From contig JASKMD010000009.1 in NCBI GenBank assembly GCA_030144725.1, positions 2,743,015 through 2,807,014 of the forward strand: a stretch of 64,000 nucleotides of DNA. Direction: 5' to 3'. Shown here piece after piece: positions 21,776 through 32,991 of this stretch. The notes beneath the pieces were generated by a model, which saw only the letters and a list, made by a program, of their open reading frames with translations, did not search any database and had not been told where the DNA came from. The stretch's first letter is position 1. The number at the start of each line of letters is the position of its first letter. The stretch is from Haematococcus lacustris. Taxonomy: Eukaryota; Chlorophyta; Chlorophyceae; Chlamydomonadales; Haematococcaceae. The position numbers and the translations under genes were made by a program.

Positions 21776-22126
21776 GCCGTCGCATGAGGTGAGCTTGGAG
21801 AGGTGGATGGTGAAGGTGTTGAGTTGTTTGTCAGGATGTGGAGTTGGGTGTTGGGGCTGGGCTGGGCTGGTAAGGGAGCCGCTGATGCAGGGCTGAGGGA
21901 CAGCTGAGGAACTGATGAGGGAGGTGCTGCCTGCAACACACCTGCCACCAAGTAGAACAAGGGAGAGGCCACGGCTTGGGCCGCCCTGCAGGGTCCAGGC
22001 CAGGCAAGACGAGGCACTGGCTCCACTGCCATCAGGGCGGACTGTCTCAGCTGCTGCTGGGTTGTGGTCTGGGAGTGGCTGTTCTGCTAGCGTGGAGGTA
22101 TCAGCAGGTGCTGGGGAGCAGTGACA

Positions 22127-22243
22127 GAGGTGATGCAGAGGTGATGCAGAGGTGATGCAGAGGTGATGCAGAGGTGATGCAGAGGTGATGCAGTGGTGAT
22201 GCAGTGGTGATGCAGTGGTGATGCAGTGGTGATGCAGTGGCAG
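22127..22243. repeat. 12-bp minisatellite (GAGGTGATGCAG)n
   Basis: About ten head-to-tail copies, the later ones with GTGGTGATGCA variants. It gives His/Cys/Ile-rich repeats on the minus strand and explains the long frame there. Confidence 0.9.
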
Positions 22244-22487
22244 AGGTTCAGTCTCCTGTGCCTTTGGAGGCAGTGAAGGGTAGCTGTGGGTGCTGGGGTG
22301 AAAAGCGGTGCAAAGTAGATGGCCAAAGCAGATGCAGCTGGAGGTGGGGTGCAGCAGTGGCAGCAGCAGTGGCTGTGGCAGCGGCAGTGATGATGATGAC
22401 GGTGGAGGCAAAGGCTGTGGCAACAGCAGGGGACAGTGGCAGCAGCAGACTGGGATAGAACCAGACCCACGGCACGAGGAGCTCACC

Positions 22488-22648
22488 ACCCAGCAGACTT
22501 TGTTGCCAGGCTGTCTGTCTGCGGCTGACTTGGCTGCTCCTGAGTCGTTGTGGTCGGGCTGCTGTCTGGCTTGTGCTCCGGTGGCGAAGCCTGGAGTGCG
22601 GTCAAGGACGCACAGAGGTGGCGTCACGAGCCGCATGGGCGACAGCAA
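22488..22648 (-). CDS. Possible transit-peptide exon
   Basis: The minus strand opens with Met at 22648 and reads an Arg/Thr/Pro/Ala-rich segment of about 53 residues before a donor-like GTGGTGAGC. The composition suits a chloroplast transit peptide, and the position suits the missing 5' end of the LHCB7-like gene. The phase does not join directly to the exon at 21101, so another exon would be needed. Confidence 0.25.
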
Positions 22649-23025
22649 TCATGCGTCGTTACTTTGACAAGCGAGGCAGTACGCCGATATCGTGATAGCT
22701 GTCTGGAGTGCGGGGCGCCCAGCCTGAAGTGTGGTGCAGGGATGCCTCCAGTGGCCGCATGCCTTCTGCTCGCGGAGCACTGCATCGTTCGCGTGCCACA
22801 GGGTCGAAGGGCTAAGCTCTCAGATGTAAGGAGTCACATACAATGTGTAATGGAGCACCGTCAGGACGCGGAGACGCGGCCACCCTCATGTGGCCAAGCT
22901 GGAGTCTTTGCCCGCCCCGCTGCTATGCCGACCCCTGGTCGCACCCCTGCCCTTAACCCATCCACCCGTGTGTCGCAGCTGCAACACGACTCGCTGATGT
23001 TCAGCAGATACGCCTAGCCAGGTCT

Positions 23026-23224
23026 CGTTAGTCAGTCAGCCTGGTTGAACAAGGTACTAGCCCCGCACAAGATACACACCCACACAGCACATAACCCCAC
23101 ACAGCACATAACCCCACACAGGTACAATGTAGCTTGGTTGCACAAGGTACTAGCCCCACTGTGGTGGAGTGGGTGGCCTGACCCTGTTGACCTACCCTGG
23201 ACCCCTTTCACCTCATTGGTCCTG
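23026..23224 (+). repeat. Dispersed repeat, copy 2 (inverted partner at 4690-4876)
   Basis: Matches the reverse complement of 4690-4876 over nearly its whole length, with an internal 17-bp duplication (ACATAACCCCACACAGC) not present in copy 1. Confidence 0.75.
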
Positions 23225-23399
23225 GCAGGGCGACACGACCACGGCGTACGCCTCCACCCACCCAGGTGTAGGATGAGTTGCCACTAACCCTGTACTGCCA
23301 CACGTCAATGCTCTGATTTCTTGCCCGAGCCCTTGCCCTAGCTCTAGCCCCTGCCCTTGTCTTTTGCCCCATCGCACCTAGCTCACAGTGCGTTGTCAA

Positions 23400-23462
23400 C
23401 CCTCGGGAGGGTGGAGGGCGGCTATAGAACCTAACAGATGACGGCTTATATGGTGTAGCCAT
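23400..23462 (+). mobile_element. Possible short 3' end of the LINE family
   Basis: GGAGGGCGGCTATAGAACCT followed by AACAGATGACGGCTTATATGGTGTAGCC resembles the last 60 bases of the LINE at 12312-12366 (GGAGGGCGGCCTAGCAGCCT, then GGCTGACGGCTTAAGCGGTGTAAGCC). Probably an old, severely truncated insertion. Confidence 0.4.
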
Positions 23463-24539
23463 CAGCATCATCTTCTGCCTACCGCATCATCATGACACTC
23501 ACATTTAGAGGCGAGGACGGGGGTGGAGGTGGGTACGGTGATGGCAGGAATCCAAGAGGCTCGCAGCAACACACTTCTTTGCTTATGAGAGTCAGGGAGG
23601 TTAATTGTAAAACTGTTTACATCGAAACCAATGGGCATGTCACATGAGAAAAGACAGCGGCCCCAACAACGACACTCTGGATGCAATCCTACCGATCAAA
23701 ACCGTGTGTCGAGGCCAAACAGAAGGCCCCACCTCAATGTGTATGTGGCCGCAAGGATGTGGGTGGAACCAATAGTCAGTGTGCCATGTCTCAGTGCAAT
23801 ATGTGGAAACCTCTGTGGCAGTGGACGCCCGCACTACCCTTTATCAAAACACTCCCTACCCTTCAAACCTCCCGTCTCGTGCATCACTTTCACGACTGAC
23901 ATGGGCCAGGCCATGCAAGGCAAGGAAAACTGAGGTGGGGTGCAGGGCCAAAACCAAAGGCTACCCAGCAAGGTCAAACACCACGACACCAACAAATCAG
24001 CCATGAACGTCACACCCACGCCCATGGCCAGTCACCTTTGTTTGTTGCTGCTCCCTGCAGCAATGATGTCAAAATGTCTTCCCCCACCTCACCCCATCTC
24101 CTCTCTCACTCCCCATCATCACCTCTTCCCAACAACAATCACTTCCCACCCTTTCACCGCCCCAGCAGTGGCCTGCTGCGCTGCTTAGCCCCCCTCGCTG
24201 CCGCAGCCTTCAGCCCTTGGGTGCATGCTGCAGCGCCCAGGACGTACTCTACGTATGTACTGTGCATTGGGTCACTCTGGCAACATGTTTATACTTTGAA
24301 CCCGGCTCCCCACACTGTGTGGGTACGGCTACGCAAACCAACCTGGGAGATCAAGCGTGTGCGGCACTCACACCCACCGCTCGACCCACCGCACTACACC
24401 CCGGTGTCACGTGGCCTGTCGGCGGGCGCGTGCGGCGCGTGCGGTCTGCTGTAGCTGACGAGGGAAGGGCCGTAGCCGATCCGTCGCTCACACCGCGAGG
24501 TTTGCAATGCTACTCTCAAGGTCTCGCGATCCGCAGTCC

Positions 24540-27500
24540 TTAGGCGCGATGAGGAAGATCTGCGGGCAGCACGCGACAGCCCAAGATGGCAAGTGAAAAG
24601 AAGTGCTCAGGGTGGATCGCGAGATGGACCGCGAGAAAGATCCGTTGCCCAGTTTGCTGCGAAGCTGCTACTATGGCTTCCTGCGTCACGCTGCCCAACA
24701 GCACCTGCAGCATGTTGGCGATGAGGCGCTCCAAGATGGGCAGCCGTGCAATGGCCTTCAGCGGCGCAGGCAAACTGCCGCCATCCAGCTCACGCAGCTT
24801 CGCGGTCAGCTCCAGCAATCGGTCCATGCGCTCCCAGAACACGGGGCTCTCGACGTCAGGAACCTGCATGATCAAACACTCTGCGTCAACAAGCGGTGGG
24901 CGAGGGGGTGAGGCGGCGTGCGGGCGCGCGAGGCGAAACATCAGATCCCGGCTACGCAAACCAACCTGGGGGAACAAGCGCTCGGTACTGCGGTTGGTCT
25001 CCAGAATGACGTGTCGGTTGAACTGTGTGGTGTTCATGCCCAGGCTTTCATAGAATGTCGTCCGCTGCAGTGCGGGACGAAACAAGGACAAGAGATGCGA
25101 CAGGAGCTGCGAGCTACCCTAGTGCATACAAATGGACCAGGGTCAGTGACAGGGCCAAGGGTGAAGCCATGTTGACTCGAATGCATAGTACAGATGTCAC
25201 TCTTGCTGGCCTAGAGCTTGACGAGGTGCTCCCAGGTGACATTATACCCTGCCCATTCTGACCCAGCACACATGTCAACTAAGCCCACCCCCGCAGCCCA
25301 CTCCGCTAGCACAGGTCCAGGACCTGGGTGCAACAGTTGGCTGGCCATTCCTTGCCGAGCACGGGCACCACACCTACTGCTCCCGCCCCATGTTAGAAGG
25401 AACAGGAGAGCACGACAAACGGGGTGGCCAAAGTTAGTCAGGTTCAGGCAGCCAGGCCTCTGCCCCTCCACTGTCTCTGAATCCCTCAGCGGAGCACCGG
25501 GTGTGTAGCTGGAGTATGCTTCCCAGCCTGCACCCCTGCGCGCCACCTCCCTTGCCCCTGCCACCAGGGCTGCCCTCCAGGCACCTGGTGGTCGTTCAGG
25601 TACATGGTGATGTACACGCTGAGGCAGAAGAAGCGGCTCCACAGCTTGGCCTCCCAGCCCTGCAGCAGCTCAGGCTTGGCCTTCAGGATGGCTGCCAGGA
25701 AGTCGCCGTGCCTGGAGGGGGAGCAGGGCAGTGCCACACAGCCTGGGCCATGGTTTGCAGCACAGGATGTCATCAGCTTACAATAGTGCATGTCAGCCAA
25801 CTCTAGGCTACAGTCCCGTCACAGGGGTCAGGCAATAGTGTAGGTAGAAGGTGCCCATGCCATGTGCACGGGAACAGAACTCCATATCGACAAAACACCA
25901 CCCCTAGTGAGGGGACCTCAGTCTGCCTTTGCATTGCTGCGTGTTGCCCGCTGGGCTGAGGGAGCTGATTCATGCACTGCACGTCAGATATGGCATGCTT
26001 CCATGCTGCCAGCCTGTCCACCTTGAGCTCATGCTCTGCCTGCCTGCCTGCCTGCCCACCTCACCTGTTCTCATCCTGGCACCACGACTCGAAGTACTCA
26101 AACAAGGGGTACAGCTGGCAGTCTGGGTTGCGCTGCAAGTGGCGGTAGATGCTGCAAGCACCAAGGCATTCACAGACAAGTCATACTGGTGCTGCTGCTG
26201 CTGACGCTGCTCCTACTGGCAAGGTAACTGCCCCACAGCTGAGGTGCAGGTCAGTGCTGGTGAGGGAGGCGCTTCGGAAAAGACAGAGGTTGAGGCTGAG
26301 GCAAAGCACGCAGGGGCAGGCGAGGCAGAGGCGGAGGCCGAGGCTATGCAGGTGGCTGCCGCCTTACCTGTGCTGCACTCACACCTGTCCCGCCAAGTCC
26401 CTGCGATCCCCTCTCACCTGATGTAGCGCCAGTAGCCAATCTTCTCTGACAAGAAGGTGGCGTATCTGAGGCAAGGCAGGCGGGCAGATTGACAGGTCAG
26501 GCACTGCCGTCAGACTAGGACCATGTTGTGACATACTTAGGGTTGGCCAGATCCGTATGTGGCGGCTAGAACGACGGTATATACATACGTATTTACTGTA
26601 TTCGTAGTTCCGTAGGGTCTTCCGTAGGGGCAGGGTCATCATTTTGCGAAAGTGAGTATGTAGTTTGGTGCACAACAACTATAGAAACGCCCGCTAGGGG
26701 TAAGCATGTTCAGAATCTCAACCACTAGCAGTGTCGTGACACATCTATATGCCAGCCCCATGCATGCCGTTAGCAATGTGCTCCTACTCTGTGCGCCAAG
26801 CATGTGTCCAAACCCCTCGTGTGGCAGCCGTGGGTGCAGTTGTGTAGTCAGCCATGTGCTCCTACTCTGCCAACCATGTGTGCATGGGTTTACCCCCTCG
26901 TACAAGCCTCCTTTACAACATCACCACCTCCAGGCATGCTTGTGACAGCACCACCTCCTCACCGCCACCACCACCACCTTCATTCCTGCATTGCTGTTTT
27001 CGGGACGGGAGGGGTTGCTGAGCTGGCTGAGCTGGCTGGGCTGGGCTGGGCTGGGCGAGGCTGGGCGGGGCGGGGCTGGGCCCTCGTATGCGACTGGCGC
27101 AGCACAGGCTCAATCTTATTCCAGAAGCTAGCGCTGCCCTTCCGCTTCATGGCTGTGAGCTCGGCTAGCAGTTCTACGGTCGCCACATCTCTCGTATGCA
27201 TCAACCAACGCAATGAATGCCAGCGTCGGTGTGATGAATGCCAGCGTCTTATATATGACCCGCGGTAACGGTGACTCCGGCAGTAACGGTGACTTGTGCG
27301 TCCTGCGTCCTTTGCAATCTCGCGTTTTTGCCGTCGCGTGTACGGTTCAAGCTTGAAAACTACGGTCACGTACCTACGGCTGCCTATGGATATACGGTGC
27401 TCGGGGTACGCTACGTATATACTGTATATACGTACCTACGTATGTACGCCGCTACGGTTCTGGCCAACCCTAGACATACTGCATGCACTGAAACATGTAA

Positions 27501-29615
27501 TACTCATGTGATCTGGATATCGTTTGGCTACACATGTAGGAGAGCAGGATGCAGGCAGGCAGGAGACGACTGGAGGTAGAGGTCAAGGGAGAGGCACTCA
27601 CATGATGAACTTTGGCTTGAAGAAGGTGTAGGTGCGGTTCTTGGTCATGAAGCCAAGGTCCAGCGCCAGGTTGAAGTCTGACAGGGCCTGAGCACAGAAC
27701 ACAGGGGAGGATCAAAAGGAGCCTGGATGAACGGAACCAGGACCAGGGCCCAGCCCGCAGCCATGGTTGGGCTGCTCAACAGCGCTGGTATGAGGCAGCA
27801 GCAGCAGCAGCAGCAGCAGCATGGCGAGCTGCAAGCTATAGGTGCCGCTGCCCTATGCCTTGTCCGGCCTGGCCTGGCCCAGCCAGCCTTATCCTAACCT
27901 AGCTGCACCCAGCCCAGGGCCCAGCCATGTCCTCCCATCACCTTGTTGATGAAGCCAGCGTGGCGGGCCTCATCCCGGCTGGTCAGCAGGAACATTTCTG
28001 CCACCTCTGGCGCGCTGTCCTTGAGCCTGGGAGCGGGTCAGGCAGCAGCTGGCTGAGGCAGGCGCCAGGCTCGAGCCAATAGCTGGGGCAAGAACAGGGC
28101 AGGTCCAGGTGCGGCACATGTGAGGTGTGGGATACAAAAGGAGCCCGGGTTCAGGGTCGGTGACAGGGCCAAGGGTGAAGCTATGTTGACCGAGGTGCAT
28201 GGCACAGATGTATCTCTTGCTTGCCCAAAGCTTGACGACATGCTTCCTGGTGACACTCTGCCCTGCCCATCCTGCCCCGCCCTGGTCTGCTACTCTAGTC
28301 AGACACCCAACTGCCCTGCACTGCCCGCCTTGCTGCCCTTCCTGCCCTGCTCTACCTGCGTGCCAGCTCCTTGTAGAGCAGGAAGCCAGAGAACTCAGCA
28401 GTGCAGGAGCGCTCTAAGAACTCGATGAAGATCTTGCGAGTGGGCCCTTGGATGGCAGCAGCAGCGGGCTGCGGGGTCGGCAGTGGGGGGACAGGGCAGG
28501 TGCAGGGCGCAAGGTCAGGGAAAGTGCAAGGCGCACTAGACATTGATCAGGCACACCAGCTGCTGTGCGGGAAGCTGCTTGCTGCTGCACGGGCATGGGC
28601 CTGCACAGGCCTGCACGGGCTTGCATGGGCCTGAGGCAAGCGGGGCAGGGGTCAACAGGAAAGGTTGGGAAGAGGTTGACATGGGCGGTGTGGGTGTCGG
28701 GAGGGCGAGGGGCATTGGCTGCCACCCACCGCAAAGGTCTGGTTGCGCACAAAGTGCTTCTTGTTGTAGTCCTGCGGTGCACAGGCAGTACAGCATAGGT
28801 CAGCGGGTCCGCACCAGGCCAGCAGGCTGTCCTAGGATACTACGGACAGGCGCAAGGTAGTCCCGGGCAAGGTGTCCTGGAAGAACCAGGCCAGGGCGAG
28901 CAGGAGAGGCAGCCAGCCAGCATCAGGCCGTTGGGCAGCCTATGGGGTTTCACGTTTGCTGGCTGCCCCGCAGCTGGACTGCTTAGCATCTGGGAGGTGC
29001 TACGGAGCGCACATGGCAGGTGAGATGGATTGAGGTTGGGCAGGTGTGTAACGATGGGGCAGGTGTAGGGTAGGTCAGCTCTGTCTTGCTGCTTAGCTGC
29101 TGTGTGTAGGCACTAACTTGGCGAAACTCTGCCAGGCACGCGTTCAGCTCCTCCATGTTTATATTGGGGTTGATCTCCTTGCTGAACAGCCTTTCCATCT
29201 CGTCAAAGTCCGTGGTGTAGCTGCAGAGGGCGAGGGTGCATGTTGTGAATGTGGCCAAGCGGTGAGTGTGTCCCCATCCACCTGCTGTGCTGACCACCGT
29301 GGTAAGGTTGTGTTGAGTAGAACTCACAAGCGCGGGGTAAGGAGTGTCTCCTCAGCTGCCACCTTGATGCCGTCGCGCATCGTTGCGAAGCCGAGATCAT
29401 CGACTCGAGCCGCGGGACCGGTGGCCCGCGCCACAGTTACGCGCCTGTGCATTCATTGTTTACAAGTCAGCCACTAGTAAGCCACAAATGTGCTTGCCGC
29501 GTGCGGCTGCCTGCATTGGCCACCAGTGTTACCTGGCCAACCTCCCAGGGGCTGGCGCGGCACGAGATGGGCAGCTCTCAGCTGCATATGACGGAATCCG
29601 TTTTAAAGCCAGCAT
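24540..29615 (-). CDS. CHL27: Mg-protoporphyrin IX monomethyl ester (oxidative) cyclase, diiron subunit
   Basis: Forms the isocyclic ring of chlorophyll, converting Mg-protoporphyrin monomethyl ester to protochlorophyllide in the plastid (AcsF/CRD1/CHL27 family). Twelve exons join in phase to 437 residues: 29533-29615, 29328-29444, 29118-29220, 28730-28771, 28356-28468, 27942-28026, 27602-27687, 26418-26465, 26065-26151, 25585-25711, 24966-25064, 24540-24863. Exon 1 plus the start of exon 2 form an Arg/Ala/Pro-rich transit peptide. Family blocks are clear: [33 protein letters not shown]. Candidate diiron ligands include E-A-R-H (172-175) and E-N-R-H (253-256). The last about 55 residues differ from the plant proteins I recall. 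Introns hold a hAT element, a Fanzor-like tail and two related repeats. Whether this is the CRD1 or the CTH1 isoform is not decided. Confidence 0.93.
25128..25268 (+). repeat. Dispersed repeat in a CHL27 intron, copy 1
   Basis: About 140 bp sharing GTGACAGGGCCAAGGGTGAAG, then ATGTTGAC and GGTGACA...CCCTGCCCAT with 28138-28278, in the same orientation. Lies in the intron between exons 10 and 11. No coding capacity. Confidence 0.75.
25755..25970 (+). repeat. Fanzor-like family tail, copy E, in a CHL27 intron
   Basis: Tail only, without coding remnant: CATCAGCTTACAATAGTGCA, GCCAACTCTAGGCTACAG, a CCCGTCACAGGG hairpin, CAATAGTGTAGGTAGAAGG, and the CCCCTAGTGAGGGG hairpin. Antisense to CHL27, in intron 9. 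Confidence 0.7.
26530..26537. repeat. hAT target-site duplication, left (GACATACT)
   Basis: 8-bp sequence directly before the element, repeated exactly at 27473-27480. Confidence 0.85.
26538..27472. mobile_element. Non-autonomous hAT-type DNA transposon in a CHL27 intron
   Basis: A 935-bp insertion between CHL27 exons 7 and 8. Ends are inverted: TAGGGTTGGCCAGA at the left, TCTGGCCAACCCTA at the right, extending with mismatches into TACGTA-rich subterminal DNA. The exact 8-bp duplication and the T-A-G-G-G-T-T-G start are the signature of the hAT superfamily. No transposase frame is present. The interior includes a GGGCT-repeat and a minus-strand stretch with exon-like composition, which could be captured DNA. 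Confidence 0.85.
27473..27480. repeat. hAT target-site duplication, right (GACATACT)
   Basis: Exact copy of 26530-26537. Confidence 0.85.
28138..28278 (+). repeat. Dispersed repeat in a CHL27 intron, copy 2
   Basis: Matches 25128-25268 in the same orientation. Lies between exons 5 and 6 of CHL27. Confidence 0.75.
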
Positions 29616-30189
29616 CCTTGCGATGAAACGAGCGAGCAAGTCGGGGACAGAGTGCGGCGGGAGATGTGCCGAGACGAATGCGCTGCGGCGATTGAGCTGT
29701 AGTGGGTTTAACTGAGCTCTGCAGTGACCTTTATTGCACTGCGAGCAAGATCAGGGTGCGAGAGTGTGGCACTCTTTCGGAAAAGTGCGTTCCGGAAGAT
29801 TACAAACCAAGCAGGCGTGGTGTTTATTTGCAGATGTCAGTGTGGAAAGTGCGCGCCTGGACCTTCGGCCTGGCAGTATAGACGACGAGGCCAGGTCTAA
29901 CGTCAGGTCAGACGAGGCGCAGGCTTGCAGACGGCAGCGCCCAGTGTCCACCATAGTTTTGGGTGGTGGTGGCAGCTCTACCTCTCAAGTTCTTACATCA
30001 TATTCATTGCACCAAGCTGGTTTTACAAGCAGGTTCCAGGAAACCCAAACATTATCTCAGAAGAAGGGCCCTGTTCATATACAACAGCCTTGACTACGAG
30101 TCCTGCACTGCTCGCCACCACTAGCTGACCTGATCAACTCACCTTGCATCACCTGGCCTAGTCACCCTGCTCTGACCTACAGTGCCATT

Positions 30190-30430
30190 TTGCAAGCGGG
30201 GCAGTAGTGTGTGCACCCCTTTCTGGGCTGTTGTCAGCTTACATCACTGCATGTTTGTGATGCCAACTCTAAGCTATACCCCTGTCACAGGGTCTTGCAA
30301 TAGTGTGGGTGGAAGGTGCCATGCCATGTGTATGGGAACATAACTCCATACTAACAAAACACCACCCCCAAAGAGGGGACCTGATTCTACCATTACGTTG
30401 GTGCTTGCGCTGGGCTGATGAGAGAGGTGC
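30190..30430 (+). repeat. Fanzor-like family tail, copy F
   Basis: Carries GTCAGCTTACATCACTGCAT, GCCAACTCTAAGCTATACC, the CCCTGTCACAGGG hairpin, CCATGTGTATGG, and a CCCCAAAGAGGGG hairpin whose loop differs from the other copies while the stem is kept. Confidence 0.7.
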
Positions 30431-30894
30431 TGGCTCATGTCCTGGGGTTGCACATGAGCCATGTCCTGGGCCACATGAGAAAGTTGCTGTGAGTCGCTTT
30501 GTGACTGAGACTATGTGACCCCACAGTGATGTGGTGGCATGCATCTCCCATGTGGCGGCGTCCAGCTTCTAGCCATGCACAGCCTATGAGGCCAAGGGTT
30601 TGCCCACACTCTGAGCATGCAGCCGCACTTCCCACTCATCACGATCATCTGCTGCAGTGCTCCATGTAGACTTGGCCTGCAGCAGGCAGACACCTAGACC
30701 ATCAGTCAGGCACCCTAACCAACAGGCAGCCAGGAGCAGGTCAAGTCACCACCAAGAGTGAGGCCACCCAGCGTGGCTGCCGAGCCTCCTGTGCTGCCTG
30801 CATCTCCCTGCTACCCCGTCCGGCCTGACCACAGATGGAAGCACAAGTGCAAGTGCAGCAGTGTGCAGACTTCACTTCAAGAGGCTTATCACAA

Positions 30895-30990
30895 CTGCTG
30901 TTCAACACCACTCCTCGTGAGGGGGACTGATTCTGCCTTCGTGTTGGTACTCAGTACTGTTGCCCACTGGGTTGATGAGGGAGGTTCGGT
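30895..30990 (+). repeat. Fanzor-like family tail, distal fragment G
   Basis: Only the distal part: AACACCACTCCTCGTGAGGGG, ATTCTGCCTTCGTGTTGG, then GTTGATGAGGGAGGT, which matches the ends of copies C and F. Confidence 0.5.
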
Positions 30991-31202
30991 CATGTGCGAG
31001 TGATGATGCGAAGGGTGGATGGTATTGAGACCATACATGCGACAGTACAACAAACATGCAAACATGTAAACCTATTTCCATGCAAACCCTATGTGTGATA
31101 GATACGCCTGAGCCCGTCCTGCTGCCGGTAGACAGGCAGAGCAGGCAGGCCCAAACAGGGAAAGCCGAGTGCAGGCCCACAGTGGCTTGCAGCTCATCGC
31201 AC

Positions 31203-32192
31203 CTTGGGCTGCTGATGCTCCTCCAGGTACTTCCTCATGGTGGTGCTGCCGGCTACGTGGTAGGCTGTGGTGCCTGGGCTCCACTGCGCTGTGGCCACAC
31301 TGCCTGTGCCCGTCACGTCAGCCTGCTCCAACGGGTGCCAGTGCGGTGTCAAACTGCCCCGCAGGCCACCACTGCCAGCAGCAGCCATGCGCCGCTCCCA
31401 GTCCGCCTGCAGGCCACACCACCCCGCCATCACCACTACCCGCACCATACCCAACAATCCAGAGTTATCCCTTCACCAACATCCACCCCACTCCTGACAC
31501 CCCTCCCTTGCCACCACAAATACTACCCCTGGGTTTCACTGGAGCATCTGACTTAGGTGCGCCTGCCTGACCCCACCTGTTGGCAGTCTGTAGCTATCCT
31601 CATCAGTACACAAGTGTAACGGCCAGGTGTGAGGGAGGTTAGGGAGGGGCAGGGCCCAGAACCTGTCGACCCATGAGCTCTTACCCTTCCCATACAGATG
31701 ATGATAATGATGCTCGCCTTGTGCAGCTGATGCACTACAGGCACCTAAAGGGGCCATCCACCAGGCAGGCCAGGCCTTGCCACCCCTCAACCCCTAGCCC
31801 CACATGGTGTAAGCTCATAGCTGCCTTGTTAAGGCAGCAGGAGGCCCCATTGTGTGGGTACCTGTGTGCAGGTGCGCGCGCGTGTGTGTGTGCAGGTGCG
31901 AGCCCATGTGTGTGTGTGTGTGTCCGCTGGAGGGCAGAACGTGGGGCGCATGGGCCTAGTGGCGGGTTAGCTGCACTGGCCTGCACCCACCCCACCAGGC
32001 CGCCCACTCACCCGTGCCGTCTCAGCTGTGGAGCTGCAGGAGCCACCTTGTGTGAGGTGCCCCTGGCCCGGCCCGCCATGCACAAACGCAGCCGGTGTCG
32101 CATGGCCCTTAGAGCCAGGCATGATGCTGCCACCATACACGCTCTGGTGCAGCGGGCCGCTGTCAGTCAGCGCAGTGGAGGGCCGGGTGCGC
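31203..32192 (-). CDS. Unrecognised protein, two internal exons
   Basis: Two exons with strong splice sites and matching phase: 32012-32192 (acceptor CCTTGCAG, donor CGG/GTGAGT) and 31203-31406 (acceptor GCCTGCAG, donor AAG/GTGCGA). They encode a Gly/Ser/His-rich segment followed by a segment with A-D-W-E-R-R-M, W-H-P-L-E-Q-A-D-V-T-G-T-G and T-T-M-R-K-Y-L-E-E-H-Q-Q-P-K. No family is recognised. The exons are flanked by possible further exons on both sides that could not be joined. A cytoskeletal or flagellar protein would fit the composition, but that is a guess. Confidence 0.5.
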
Positions 32193-32639
32193 CTGCAAGG
32201 GAGTGAGGTTGGCGGCAGCGCCACACTGGCATAAGTCGCCTGCTGCCTGAGCCTGCTGGCAGCCACCTCTGCTGAGTGAGCGTGCCCTGCCCCTCCGGCT
32301 GACCTGGATGCTGGCGCACACTGCCCTAGGCTAGTACCTGGCTGCTCTTGGCGTTTGGGAGAACCCAGGCAGGCTGCTGTGGTTCGCTTTCACGCCAACT
32401 CTAGGCTACAGCCCAAGGCAGTGGCGAGCACCCTACAGCCTCTCCACGGAGCCAGCCCGCCAGGCACACTGGGACAGGTGGTTCAGCATTAAGCCTATGG
32501 ATCCTGTTATAGGTATCCAGGCGCTGGAGGTGAAGGTCGCAATGCCAGGGTGGGTGGGTCGATGGTGTACTGGGAGGTGGTGGAATGGCATGAAGTGGAG
32601 TAGTAGTTGACTGTGCCATGCCTAACCTGGTGCCACCAT
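32193..32639. other. No gene resolved; small Fanzor-like tail fragment
   Basis: CGCCAACTCTAGGCTACAGCC near 32393-32413 is a remnant of the dispersed tail. Otherwise nothing recognisable; upstream exons of the preceding gene may lie here. Confidence 0.35.
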
Positions 32640-32950
32640 GTCAGCCACCCTGTGTGCCTTGTGTGCATGACTGCAGCAGGAGCAGGAGCAGGAGATAGCT
32701 GAGGTGTCGATGCAGCGCTAGGACTGTATCAAAAAGCTGGTGGTCTTCTTTGGCGCAGCTGGCATTGACACCCAGGGAGGCTGGGGTGCTGACATGGTGC
32801 TGCAAGCTTGGTGCAAGGTGGTGTGCACTCTATGCAGGCCCAGGGGCACAAACCAACGGCGGGACAGGGTGGTGCTAGTGGTTGAGTTCCACATCAGCCG
32901 GGTCAGCTCAGCAGTGAAGCTCAGCTGCGTCAGCTCAACCCACCCAAGGC

Positions 32951-32991
<41 letters not shown>

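Larger units (their letters stand above)
22650..24539. other. Intergenic region, no gene supported
   Basis: Holds a dispersed repeat at 23026-23224 and a possible short retrotransposon tail at about 23400-23460. No exon series could be assembled. Confidence 0.4.
29616..31202. other. Upstream region of CHL27 and repeat-rich DNA, no gene resolved
   Basis: The CHL27 promoter should lie just above 29615; no TATA box was assigned. Further right are two Fanzor-like tail fragments (30190-30430 and about 30895-30985). Other frames are short. Confidence 0.4.

Noticed and set aside
21755..22648. 297-codon minus-strand frame
   Set aside because: Most of it is the GAGGTGATGCAG minisatellite and other repeats; only its first part is kept, as a weak transit-peptide exon candidate.
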